DNA from: M30B19 sp041688615
Lineage (GTDB): Bacteria > Planctomycetota > Planctomycetia > Pirellulales > Pirellulaceae
DNA length: 25,732 nt
Assembly: GCA_041688615.1 (NCBI GenBank)
Contig: JBDNHU010000047.1
Location: forward strand, 1 to 25,732
Direction: 5' to 3'
Part shown: positions 1 through 7,706 of the stretch, piece after piece
How positions within the stretch are numbered: the stretch's first letter is position 1
Layout: every line of letters starts with the position of its first letter
Translations under genes and position numbers: made by a program
Notes under the pieces: model-generated
Databases searched by the model: none
What the model saw: the letters and a program-made list of their open reading frames with translations, nothing else
Told to the model about the DNA's origin: nothing

Positions 1-2
1 AA

Positions 3-1289
3 CGCCCGGCCGCAGAGTTGCGAGTGGGTCTGAGTTACGTTCGAGAGGCGGAAACACTCGAAAGAGATCCAAATCCCCAAGCGGACTTTAGTTCGCAAAT
101 TGCGACCCAAAAGCAAAACGGATTTCGACTACTCAACGCGGCTCTGACGGCAGAAACGGAAGAAATTTCCCAGTTGCACTTTTATGGTGCCGCTGCATTG
201 GCCCAAATGTATAACGATCAAGGCAAGTTCAAGGAAGCAATCGATCTTCTGGAAAACTCGGCGACGTCGGGCTTGAAACGGGTCGAACAGAATGATCCGC
301 TGGTCAATGAACCGACTATCCAAAGCAGCTTGATCCAGAGTGGTTTGATTGCTCACTTGGGTCTGCTAAGCCAAGGCGGCGATATTCAGACTGAAATTGC
401 CAGAGGTTCGGCGTTGCTACAACTGCTGAGTGAAAAAATCAGCCAGACTCCAAACAAGGACCAGATCTTGATTGGGTTTTATGGCCTGACTCTGAAAAAG
501 TTAAAAGAGCAGTCGGCGAATGCAGAATCTGAACAGCAGCGAATTCCGTTGGCCAAAGCGATGCTAACCATTTTCGAGCCCATTTTGGAACAAGCGAACG
601 ACTGGAAACTGATGTATTCAATCGGCGATGCCACACTGAATATGGCGGACAATTTGCCCTCGGAAAACAAAGAGATAAGAGTCCAATTGAATTCCCTTGC
701 CGGACGCTGCTTTGACAAGGCTTTGGCGTCGAGTGTCAATTCTACGGAACCCAATATTGACGCCTATCGAAGTCAATTACAACTAAGCAGCGCATCGTCG
801 TTAAGGGGCCAGGCAAAGTATGAAGCGGCAAGCAAGCGTCTTAGTCAGTTGCTGACCCAATCGCCCAAGAATCCTCAGATACAAATTGAACTGTGCCGCC
901 TTTATCAAGAATGGGGCGAAAGCACAAAAGACAAGTCGCACATCAGAACGGCGATTGCCGGTGGATTGCCTTCGGCAGGAACCGCAGGCCAAGCCAAAAC
1001 GAATCTAATGTGGGGCTGGCAAAAATTGGCGCAAGCGACGATCTCTGACACGAAGAATCGCGACACGTTTTATCTGGCGTTATTCGGCCTTACCTCCAGT
1101 CGACTAAGTTATGGGCAGGTTACCGGTGACGCCAAATATACCCAGGCGGCTCTTAAAGCAATCAAGAATCAACTTGAAAAAGACGCTCAAATGGGCGGCC
1201 CTAAGTGGTCTTCCCAGTTCGACAGTCTGGCCAAACGTATTCAAACCCAATTGAAAGAAGCACCCAATGGGTTAGCCGGTTTGAAATAG
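3..1289 (+). CDS. TPR-type repeat protein, 5' truncated by window edge
   Basis: The reading frame is open back to the left edge (a TTG at 18 is the first possible start codon), so the gene very likely begins outside the window and about 425 C-terminal residues are seen. The protein is alpha-helical with TPR-like helical pairs, for example AAALAQMYNDQGKFKEAIDL near residue 60 and a stretch near residue 265 with the pattern of alternating small and large residues typical of TPRs. No catalytic motif or membrane segment is visible in this part. The next gene starts 128 bp downstream on the same strand, and ExbB/ExbD genes follow, so it probably belongs to that cluster as a periplasmic or envelope scaffold. 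That role is inferred from context. A function cannot be named from sequence. Confidence 0.75.
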   Translation, partial: RPAAELRVGLSYVREAETLERDPNPQADFSSQIATQKQNGFRLLNAALTAETEEISQLHFYGAAALAQMYNDQGKFKEAIDLLENSATSGLKRVEQNDPLVNEPTIQSSLIQSGLIAHLGLLSQGGDIQTEIARGSALLQLLSEKISQTPNKDQILIGFYGLTLKKLKEQSANAESEQQRIPLAKAMLTIFEPILEQANDWKLMYSIGDATLNMADNLPSENKEIRVQLNSLAGRCFDKALASSVNSTEPNIDAYRSQLQLSSASSLRGQAKYEAASKRLSQLLTQSPKNPQIQIELCRLYQEWGESTKDKSHIRTAIAGGLPSAGTAGQAKTNLMWGWQKLAQATISDTKNRDTFYLALFGLTSSRLSYGQVTGDAKYTQAALKAIKNQLEKDAQMGGPKWSSQFDSLAKRIQTQLKEAPNGLAGLK

Positions 1290-1417
1290 TCGCAAAGACG
1301 AAACGCTCACATTCACCATTGATAGTAACCAGAACCGACCGATCCCAGATCATTCCCCCAAAATCACTCGATTCTCTGGGAACACGGGAAAGGTTATCTG
1401 AAGAAACGACACGGATC

Positions 1418-2611
1418 ATGATGAACAACACAATTAATAATCAAGAGACTGCACCAAACCCTGCCACCAGTAACCTTGCTGGAGTCATGGCTGCCAACAT
1501 GACAACCACTTCATGGCCAGCCAAGGCGTTGATCGGCGGACGATGGAGGCCCACACGGCAACCACTACCCAACTTCTTTGCTGCGATCATGTTTGCAATG
1601 GTCACGGTTTGTGCGGGCCTGTCTTATGGGCAAATTGACACGGTTGTCAAAGTGGATGGGAAGACTCGGATTTCTGGAAAACTGCAAGCGATGACGGCAG
1701 ATTTAGTCACCCTGAGCGTTAGAAACTCGGAAACGACGATCCCGACCCAAGAGATTGATCATATTCGATTTAACGACGAACCTAGCCGCATGAACCAGGC
1801 ACGCGAAGCGATATCAAATCGTCAATTTGATCAAGCCGAGAAAGAACTTTCTGGAATGAAGTGGGATACCAGCAGCCCGAATACTGTTTTGGATGGGATG
1901 TATAGCATGGCCGTTGCAAAAACCGAATTGGCCCTGGCAGGTACACCCGGCCATTCCATTTCTGATGCCGTGGCTCAAGTTCGTAAGTTTCAAGAGGACG
2001 GGAAAAATCACTTTCGATATTACCCGTCATTGATGCTATATGGTCGATTGGGAAAAGCGTCCAATCGCTTGAACATCGCCAAAGACTCATTCGGCCCCTT
2101 GGCGGGTGTGACTGACCAAACGGTCGCATTGAAAGCGAACTTGGAACTTGGTTTCATTGCGTTATTGGAGAAGGATTACGCGACCGCCAAGACCGCATTC
2201 GATAAAGCGGCCTCTTTTGATGTCAATGATCCTGAAAGCACGCGACTTAAGAGTGCCGCGAAGCTAAGTGCTGCGGTGGCCGTTGCCGGGCTTGGAAAAG
2301 CCGATCAAGCTGAAGAAATGTTAAAGAAAGCGATCTTAACCGAGAACCCCGAAGACTCGTTGGTCAACGGCTTTGCCTATAACGCGTTGGGTAACGTTTA
2401 TTTGATCGCGGGTAAAACGAAAGATGCCGAAGCGGCATTCCTACACACGGATCTACTGTTTATGGCGAACTCGGAAGCTCACCCCGAAGCCTTGTACCGC
2501 CTAATCCAAATCTGGACTCAAATGGGCAAGACCGACCGCGCAAGTGAAGCCAAAAGCAAGTTAACCTCGCGTTATGGTGGAACTTACTGGGCACAAGTGT
2601 TAAGTCAGTAG
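1418..2611 (+). CDS. secreted TPR protein next to ExbB/ExbD genes
   Basis: About 397 aa. The frame is open from 1205, but that overlaps the previous gene; the paired ATGs at 1418 and 1421 give a start after its stop. The N-terminus has a long charged/polar region, then a hydrophobic core near residues 51-70 ending LSYGQ, which I read as a signal sequence with an unusually long n-region. Residues about 75-115 look like a small beta domain (GKLQAMTADLVTLSVRNSE). The rest is TPR-like, with clear helical pairs around AFDKAASFD, EEMLKKAIL and YNALGNVYLIAGKTKDAEAA. It is probably exported and may present a binding surface to the ExbB/ExbD complex encoded 394 bp downstream. Function is inferred from neighbours only. 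A later ATG at 1487 is an alternative start. Confidence 0.8.
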   Translation: MMNNTINNQETAPNPATSNLAGVMAANMTTTSWPAKALIGGRWRPTRQPLPNFFAAIMFAMVTVCAGLSYGQIDTVVKVDGKTRISGKLQAMTADLVTLSVRNSETTIPTQEIDHIRFNDEPSRMNQAREAISNRQFDQAEKELSGMKWDTSSPNTVLDGMYSMAVAKTELALAGTPGHSISDAVAQVRKFQEDGKNHFRYYPSLMLYGRLGKASNRLNIAKDSFGPLAGVTDQTVALKANLELGFIALLEKDYATAKTAFDKAASFDVNDPESTRLKSAAKLSAAVAVAGLGKADQAEEMLKKAILTENPEDSLVNGFAYNALGNVYLIAGKTKDAEAAFLHTDLLFMANSEAHPEALYRLIQIWTQMGKTDRASEAKSKLTSRYGGTYWAQVLSQ

Positions 2612-3005
2612 GTTGGTCTAGACACAACTGGGAAGCTGGCAAGTCGACTTGGATTGCTCTTGCTGGGCCGCGAATCAACGCTTAGGCGGCGGGAAGGCCG
2701 TCAAGAGTGAACATCCACTGGCCGCCGCTTTGCTGACCCGTGGGCCTCGGGATTGAATATTATGGGGCGTCGGGCTCCGGTATCGCAACCACAATGAGCC
2801 TCAGTTATCATTTGGCTCTACAATCCTAACGCAGGTGCCCCTGAAACTTATACAGATTTTCCTGATCACGAATAAGTGAAAGTGTTTTGACTTGCTGGCG
2901 GGCTGGTTCTTTTCACTGACCTAACTTAACCCAACTTTTCCTTTTGCATCCTAGTCCGCGTTGTTGGCTAGGATCGCGTGTTTGTATCAGAAGAGGCGAT
3001 TGAAC
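2612..3005 (+). other. non-coding leader region before exbB-like gene
   Basis: This 394-bp gap has no convincing ORF. It contains GCGGCGG (2686-2692) opposite CCGCCGC (2722-2728) followed by TTT, a weak terminator candidate for the TPR gene. It also contains a 7-bp inverted repeat ATCCTAG/CTAGGAT (2948-2974) just ahead of the exbB-like start. A TTGACT at about 2887 could be a -35 element, but no good -10 is seen at the right spacing. Confidence 0.4.
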
Positions 3006-3854
3006 ATGATCTCTGGAATTCAGCAAGCCCCATTTCGATGGTTCACGATTTTGGTTTTAGCAACAGGCATCTGCAGTTGCCAATTTTGGGCCCATAGTTC
3101 GGTCGTAAGTTCCAGTTCTGCAGCGGTGATGCAAGACGAAGCGGCCCAACCGGCAGCACCAGCTGATGCTGGGGCGGCTGACGCTGGGGCAGGGGTAGCC
3201 AACGCTGCACCTGCGAAGAAGCAATCCTTGTGGGATTGGGTCTTTGAAGCGTTAGGCATCGGGTACATTTTGATTTTCATGATCTTAAGCTTCACCTTGA
3301 TGGCTTTCTTTATCATGAATTTCTTATCTTCGAGACGCGGAACGATTTGCCCTCCGGCTTTATCGGAACAATTTGAACAGCAATTGGACGCTAAAGAATA
3401 TCAACAGGCTTACGAACTGGCGAAGGCGGACGAATCGTTCCTTGGAAATGTCCTTGCCGCGGGTATGGCTCGGTTGCAATCTGGCTATGCCAAATCAATT
3501 GAAGCCATGCAGGAAGTTGGCGAAGATGAAGCCATGAAATTGGAACACCGTTTAAGTTATATGGATTTGATCGCCCGTATCGCGCCGATGGTCGGATTGT
3601 TTGGTACGGTTCACGGTATGATCAACGCGTTCCAAGTGATCGCGGAATCGGGTGGCACGCCCGAACCGACTCGTTTGGCATTGGATATCGCAACCGCGTT
3701 GGTGACGACGTTGCTGGGTCTGGCGATCGCGATTCCGGCCATGGTTGCCTTTACCGTTTTGCGTAACCACATCCACCGATTGATCTTGGAAGTTGGCATG
3801 ACCGCCGAAGAATTGATGAACCGATTCGAAAGCGTTGCCATCGACAAGAAGTAG
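3006..3854 (+). CDS. MotA/TolQ/ExbB-family proton channel protein
   Basis: 282 aa. The ATG at 3006 is preceded by AGAGG with a 9-nt gap, so I prefer it to the frame's first possible start at 2961. An N-terminal hydrophobic segment (residues 10-25) is followed by an Ala/Pro-rich linker (about 36-72). Then come a membrane helix (84-107), a cytoplasmic helical region, and the two family-defining helices: residues 190-212 with APMVGLFGTVHGMINAF and 228-252 with ALVTTLLGLAIAIPAM. In the family these form the pentameric channel that couples the proton gradient to outer-membrane transport or envelope work through ExbD/TolR. The extra N-terminal signal-like segment plus Ala-rich linker is longer than in E. 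coli ExbB. Two ExbD-type genes follow on the same strand. Which member (ExbB, TolQ or another) cannot be told from sequence alone. Confidence 0.93.
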   Translation: MISGIQQAPFRWFTILVLATGICSCQFWAHSSVVSSSSAAVMQDEAAQPAAPADAGAADAGAGVANAAPAKKQSLWDWVFEALGIGYILIFMILSFTLMAFFIMNFLSSRRGTICPPALSEQFEQQLDAKEYQQAYELAKADESFLGNVLAAGMARLQSGYAKSIEAMQEVGEDEAMKLEHRLSYMDLIARIAPMVGLFGTVHGMINAFQVIAESGGTPEPTRLALDIATALVTTLLGLAIAIPAMVAFTVLRNHIHRLILEVGMTAEELMNRFESVAIDKK

Positions 3855-3908
3855 TCGACCTGGATAGCCTGTTTCCTTTGCATTCTCTCCGTTTTTCGGT
3901 ACTGTCCT

Positions 3909-4358
3909 ATGAAGTTACAACGCGCTGAAGACCAACAGGAATCGGCCGACCTAACGGCGATGATTGATATGACGTTTCAATTAATTGCGTTCTTCATGAT
4001 CTTACTGAATTTTAGCGCGGTGGATCGAAGCGAAAACATTGAACTGCCGCTGAGCGAATTGGCCAAACCGCCGCGGGAAGTTGCCGAACATCAAATGATT
4101 CTGAACTTACTGCCGAACGGCGAAATCCTATATTCGGGGGCAAAGATCGCTCGAGCCAGTCTGCTAGAACCGTTTTTTGAACGCAAAATCAGAGACGCTA
4201 AGCGGGAAGGCTTGGAGGCCAAAGATGTGAAGATTGTCATTCGCGGGCATGAAGATACCCCTTCGGGGAAGGTGCAAGAGTTAATGGCCGAGTGTGAGAA
4301 ATTATCGCTGTCCAACTTTGCCCTTCGCGTTAAAGAACGCGTGTTGGGTGCGAATTAG
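3909..4358 (+). CDS. ExbD/TolR-family protein 1
   Basis: 149 aa, 54 bp after the exbB-like gene. It has the normal ExbD plan: a short cytoplasmic N-terminus, one membrane helix (about residues 15-37) and a periplasmic domain. The helix carries the conserved protonatable aspartate as D20 in LTAMIDMTFQLIAFFMILL. The usual MTPMIDVVF start of the helix is here LTAMIDMTF, so the proline is absent. In the family this helix sits inside the ExbB pentamer and its Asp takes part in proton transfer. No good Shine-Dalgarno sequence precedes the ATG, so expression may depend on coupling to the upstream gene. Length is normal for the family. Confidence 0.9.
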   Translation: MKLQRAEDQQESADLTAMIDMTFQLIAFFMILLNFSAVDRSENIELPLSELAKPPREVAEHQMILNLLPNGEILYSGAKIARASLLEPFFERKIRDAKREGLEAKDVKIVIRGHEDTPSGKVQELMAECEKLSLSNFALRVKERVLGAN

Positions 4359-4463
4359 GCGGTTGTGGTTTGCTACGGTTTCGTTGTACGCGGTAATAAA
4401 CCCAAGTCCAAGTTTCAATTGTAGTGCCCGACGTTTGCTGCATTGATTACCTGCAGACACCCG

Positions 4464-4519
4464 GCTTGTTTTGCCCCGCTTGTTTTGCCCCGCTTGTTCT
4501 GCCCCGTTTGTTCTGCCCC
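4464..4519 (+). repeat. tandem repeat, 4 x 14 bp
   Basis: Four consecutive 14-bp units, GCTTGTTTTGCCCC twice and then two variants with single C/T changes (GCTTGTTCTGCCCC, GTTTGTTCTGCCCC). They lie in the 228-bp gap between the two exbD-like genes. No ORF is associated. Confidence 0.9.
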
Positions 4520-4586
4520 GCTATCCATTTGAGCCGCAGCCATTTGTTGATCTAGCAATCAGTTTCTAGTGTGGAAGTTTTCGAAC

Positions 4587-5090
4587 ATGTTCAATAAATC
4601 CATCAAAGGCACTACCAAGCCACCCGAGTTAGAAATGACTCCGATGATTGACATCGTCTTTCAGATGTTGGTATTTTTTGTGATGACCTTTCGAATCACC
4701 GCTCTCGAAGGCGACTTTAACATCCAAATGCCAATACAAACCGACACTCCCGTCGATGTGATGGAAGATCTTGAACGTCCAATTGTTGTGACCTTACGCT
4801 CGGGCGACAACCGTTTTTTGGCAGCAATTCAAGTCGATGACTTGGCACCGTTCTCCGAAGCAGACAAATTTGACAAGTTGGCGGCGTTGGTTGCTCAGCG
4901 AGCTGACAAGAAACAAGATCCAGCGGACGAATCTAAATTGACCGTCGAATTTGTCATCGATTATGACTTGAGATACTCAGAGACGATCGCTGCGGTGACC
5001 GCAGTAACCGGGCGAAAAACAGGCCCGAATGTCACCGAACAATTTGTCGATTCGATCAAATTCCGCGACCAGGGCGCCCGCGTCGACTAG
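4587..5090 (+). CDS. ExbD/TolR-family protein 2
   Basis: 167 aa from the ATG at 4587, which has GGAAG 9 nt upstream; an in-frame GTG at 4569 is an alternative that adds six residues. The single membrane helix (about residues 17-40) contains the classical motif MTPMIDIVFQMLVFFVMTF with the key aspartate D22. A periplasmic domain of about 125 residues follows, longer than in protein 1. With the exbB-like gene and the first exbD-like gene it would form one heteromeric channel complex; two different ExbD partners suggest a mixed or alternative pair. An 18-bp tandem array begins 8 bp after the stop codon. Confidence 0.92.
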   Translation: MFNKSIKGTTKPPELEMTPMIDIVFQMLVFFVMTFRITALEGDFNIQMPIQTDTPVDVMEDLERPIVVTLRSGDNRFLAAIQVDDLAPFSEADKFDKLAALVAQRADKKQDPADESKLTVEFVIDYDLRYSETIAAVTAVTGRKTGPNVTEQFVDSIKFRDQGARVD

Positions 5091-5097
5091 CGATGGA

Positions 5098-5295
5098 TTT
5101 TCCAAAAGCAGTGTGTATTCAAAAAGTAGTGTGTATTCAAAAAGTAGTGTGTATTCAAAAAGTAGTGTGTATTCAAAAAGTAGTGTGTATTCAAAAAGTA
5201 GGGTGTATTCAAAAAGTAGTGTGTATTCAAAAAGTAGGGTGTATTCAAAAAGTAGGGTGTATTCAAAAAGTAGGGTGTATTCAAAAAGTAGTGTG
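5098..5295. repeat. tandem repeat, 11 x 18 bp
   Basis: Ten units of TATTCAAAAAGTAGTGTG (T or G at the third base of the GTG/GGG step) run from 5116 to 5295, preceded by one degenerate unit at 5098-5115 with three mismatches. Because 18 is a multiple of three, two forward and two reverse frames stay open through the array, giving apparent ORFs of hexapeptide repeats (YSKSSV, IQKVVC, HYFLNT). I treat these as artefacts: none has a credible start and one begins inside exbD. The array lies in the convergent gap between exbD and ribBA. Confidence 0.95.
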
Positions 5296-5442
5296 TTTGC
5301 GTCTGGGAAATTTCACACACAAACGGTCTCGAAACATGACGGCTTTTAAAGCCCGCCCAGCGGGCAGTCGCTGCACCTGCCCGATCTCCGCATTCTTTTT
5401 TAACCGGCGTGTCTTTGGAAAGCTGGACCCCTTTTTCAAAGA
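5296..5442. other. remainder of convergent gap, two inverted repeats
   Basis: Between the array and the ribBA stop lie GCCCGC-CCA-GCGGGC (5351-5365) and GTCTTTG (5411-5417) opposite CAAAGAC (5437-5443), the latter touching the ribBA stop codon. Either could end transcription from one side, but neither has a proper T-run on the exit strand, so I do not call a terminator. Confidence 0.35.
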
Positions 5443-6660
5443 CTAGAATTCCTTGGGAAGCTTGTGCCCCATCTTGTCCCGCTTGGTCGCTAAGTACGCT
5501 GCGTTATGTTGATTACTGGGCGGGACAATCGGAACTTGGTCTACCACTTCAAGATTGAATCCGCGTAGATTGAACGCCTCGGTCTTTTTGGGGTTATTCG
5601 TCAACAGACGAACTCGACTTAAGCCCAAGTCTTTGAGTATCTGGATCCCGACCCCATAATCTCGCATGTCCGCCTGGTACCCCAACGCCTGATTGGCTTC
5701 TACCGTGTCGAGCCCGTCATCTTGCAGACCGTAGGCGCGAATTTTAGCGGCCAAGCCAATCCCACGGCCTTCTTGGGGCAGATAAATCAGTGCACCGCAC
5801 CCCTCGTCGGCAATCATTTTCAAAGCAAGATTAAGTTGATCTCCGCAATCGCATCGCAAGGAGTGCAAGAGATCGCCCGTAAAGCAACTCGAATGCATGC
5901 GAACCAAGGGCGCTTGCGGGGCATTTCTTAAGTCGCCACAAACGATCGCAATCGGTTCTTGGTTCTCATACTTTACCGCGTACATCACGACTTGAAATTC
6001 ACCAAACTTGGTCGGCAATTTGGCCGTTGCGGTTTGCGATACTAGCTTCTCGCTGACTCGGCGATAGGCAATTAGATCTTCGATTGTGATGATTTCCAAA
6101 TTCTCTCGCTCGGCGATTTCCAATAATTGATCTCGCGTCGCACGGTCGCCGCTGTCATCCAAGATTTCGCACAAGACGCCCGCTGGTTGCAGCCCAGCCA
6201 TCCGAGCCAAATCAACTGCCGCTTCGGTATGCCCAGAACGGCGCAACACGCCGCCTTCTTTGGCTAACAGCAAATGGACATGCCCCGGCCGCACAAAATC
6301 ACTGACTTTGGAATCCGGATCCGCGATCGCACGCACGCAAACCGCTCGTTCTTCCGCCGTAATCCCAGTTCTGGCCGTTCGATGGTCCAGCGGCGTGATG
6401 AACGCGGTGCTAAAAGGAGACGAATTAGCGCCTTCGCATATCGGCTTCAACTCCAACCGGTTAGCGATCTCAGGCAACACTGGCATGCAGAAATCACCGC
6501 GTCCGCTCATGACCAGATTCATCATTTGCGGAGTTGCCAACTCGGCGGCGCAAATAAAATCGCCTTCATTTTCTCGATTTTCGTCATCCAGAACGATTAT
6601 GACTTCGCCTCTGCGGATGGCGTCAACGGCGTCAGGAATCGAAGAGAAACTTTTGGTCAC
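5443..6660 (-). CDS. ribBA: bifunctional DHBP synthase / GTP cyclohydrolase II
   Basis: 405 aa, normal length for the fusion. It catalyses the two entry reactions of riboflavin synthesis: ribulose 5-phosphate to 3,4-dihydroxy-2-butanone 4-phosphate, and GTP to the diaminopyrimidinone. The RibB domain (1-205) has DDENRENEGD at 25-34 and GHTEAAVDLA from 143. The RibA domain (215-405) has the zinc cysteines C259, C270 and C272 in SSCFTGDLLHSLRCDCGDQ, followed by LPQEGRGIGLAAKIRAY and GLDTVEAN. The start is GTG at 6660 with GGAG six nt upstream. The loop usually written GRGLVC is GRGDFC here. It stands alone, not with other rib genes, and I see no FMN riboswitch upstream. Confidence 0.97.
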   Translation of the reverse strand: MTKSFSSIPDAVDAIRRGEVIIVLDDENRENEGDFICAAELATPQMMNLVMSGRGDFCMPVLPEIANRLELKPICEGANSSPFSTAFITPLDHRTARTGITAEERAVCVRAIADPDSKVSDFVRPGHVHLLLAKEGGVLRRSGHTEAAVDLARMAGLQPAGVLCEILDDSGDRATRDQLLEIAERENLEIITIEDLIAYRRVSEKLVSQTATAKLPTKFGEFQVVMYAVKYENQEPIAIVCGDLRNAPQAPLVRMHSSCFTGDLLHSLRCDCGDQLNLALKMIADEGCGALIYLPQEGRGIGLAAKIRAYGLQDDGLDTVEANQALGYQADMRDYGVGIQILKDLGLSRVRLLTNNPKKTEAFNLRGFNLEVVDQVPIVPPSNQHNAAYLATKRDKMGHKLPKEF

Positions 6661-7092
6661 GGTTATCTCCGCAGTAGTGGAAAACGGGGGCTGCAGCCTC
6701 AGTATACCAAGGAGCCCGAAATCTAGTGAGGACCGTAACCACTCGATTTTTGCAATTAGCCCCCATCCCTAAGTCAGGATTTTGAATTTGGGACCAGCAG
6801 AACTTTCGACGAACTCTATTTTCCAAGCGAACGGCATGGGTAACGCCCCCAACGCAAATAATCTTCCCCTCATGCGTTTGCAGTCAAACTTGGCTATCCT
6901 TATCAACTCGGGCATCCAGTGGCAATCGCTAGTCATGACTAGCGATTGCCTGATGCTGATCAAATACTTCTGTTTACCAGCTACAGGTGGTTTCGCTTAG
7001 CCTGCGTCCATTACTTATTAACTAAATCGAGATATCCGGTCACCTCTACCAACACGAGGCGCCCGCTTCGCTACTGCTTCAGGATTTGCCGA
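6661..7092. other. divergent intergenic region with palindrome
   Basis: This 432-bp gap between the divergent ribBA and the 158-aa gene should hold both promoters, but I cannot place them with confidence. Short ORFs on both strands here have no ribosome-binding site or recognisable composition. The outstanding feature is the perfect palindrome at 6921-6950. Confidence 0.4.
6921..6950. promoter_or_regulatory. 30-bp perfect palindrome
   Basis: The arm GGCAATCGCTAGTCA (6921-6935) is followed without a spacer by its exact reverse complement (6936-6950). After a short bulge, GCATC (6912-6916) and GATGC (6952-6956) extend the symmetry. With no loop and no T-run it is not a normal terminator. It could be a binding site for a dimeric regulator of the divergent genes, or a cruciform-forming element. 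The function is inferred only; the symmetry is seen directly. Confidence 0.55.
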
Positions 7093-7569
7093 ATGAATAT
7101 TGATTCCGCCGCAACTCATCTGGCGATTTGGGTTCCCAGTTGGTACGAACTTGATCAACCGATGCGGGTCAACGACGTCGGTCGATTCGTCTTTTTTCAA
7201 TCCACTCCCACCTGGCTAAATGAACAGTCACCCTTAGGTGAACCGTCAACCTTAGGCGATGTCGATTTCGTATTTTTTAATCAACTGCTAAACGACACTC
7301 CTTGGGAAGCACGCACAGCCCGGGTCGTTTCGATCGTCCATCCCCTTCTGGGCCAGCTTTCGGCGGTTGACACGTGCGGTCTGGACTACAAATTCACTCT
7401 GGCTGATGGGCAGATTCTGTGCGTAAACGCCGAAGAAGATCCTGGTCATTGCGAAGATGCCGAGGTAGATAAGACGGGCTGGAGTCTAAAAATCTGGTTC
7501 GCTGGCGTGTCCCAACCGCTTGAATGTCGGGATGATGCCACCGATGAACGAAAAGGTTTTTCAGTCTAG
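7093..7569 (+). CDS. hypothetical protein, 158 aa
   Basis: ATG at 7093 has AGGA eight nt upstream, so I prefer it over the longer open frame from 6946, which runs through the palindrome. The product is acidic, without signal peptide or membrane helix, and looks like a compact cytoplasmic protein. Short hydrophobic beta-like segments occur (LAIWVPSWY, VDFVFFNQLL, ARVVSIVHPLLG, SLKIWFAG), with three cysteines in the C-terminal half. I do not recognise a family. It is convergent with the HD-GYP gene, 137 bp away, and divergent from ribBA. Confidence 0.6.
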   Translation: MNIDSAATHLAIWVPSWYELDQPMRVNDVGRFVFFQSTPTWLNEQSPLGEPSTLGDVDFVFFNQLLNDTPWEARTARVVSIVHPLLGQLSAVDTCGLDYKFTLADGQILCVNAEEDPGHCEDAEVDKTGWSLKIWFAGVSQPLECRDDATDERKGFSV

Positions 7570-7671
7570 CCGATTAAGGGTTCGCCGCCGCAACGATTCC
7601 AGCCTAGATCAGAATCGTGTCAGGTGAATTACAGCCGCTCCCCTACCTGGCAAAACTATACCCAGTGCACC

Positions 7672-7698
7672 ACTGCCAGGTGCAATACTGCCAGGTGC
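7672..7698. repeat. tandem duplication, 15-bp period
   Basis: ACTGCCAGGTGC occurs at 7672-7683 and again at 7687-7698, in the short convergent gap before the HD-GYP stop. It runs into GGTGCCAGACACTTT (7694-7708), which overlaps that stop codon. Confidence 0.6.
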
Positions 7699-7706
7699 CA
7701 GACACT

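Noticed and set aside
5351..5443. Terminators between exbD and ribBA
   Set aside because: Two inverted repeats exist, but neither has a T-run on the exit side of either strand, so they are only noted in the gap description.
5029..5446. ORFs on both strands through the 18-bp array encoding hexapeptide repeats
   Set aside because: They arise because the unit is a multiple of three; starts lie inside exbD or the repeat, and no ribosome-binding site or flanking coding sequence supports them.
6661..6780. FMN riboswitch upstream of ribBA
   Set aside because: No conserved RFN element sequence blocks could be found on the minus strand ahead of the GTG start.
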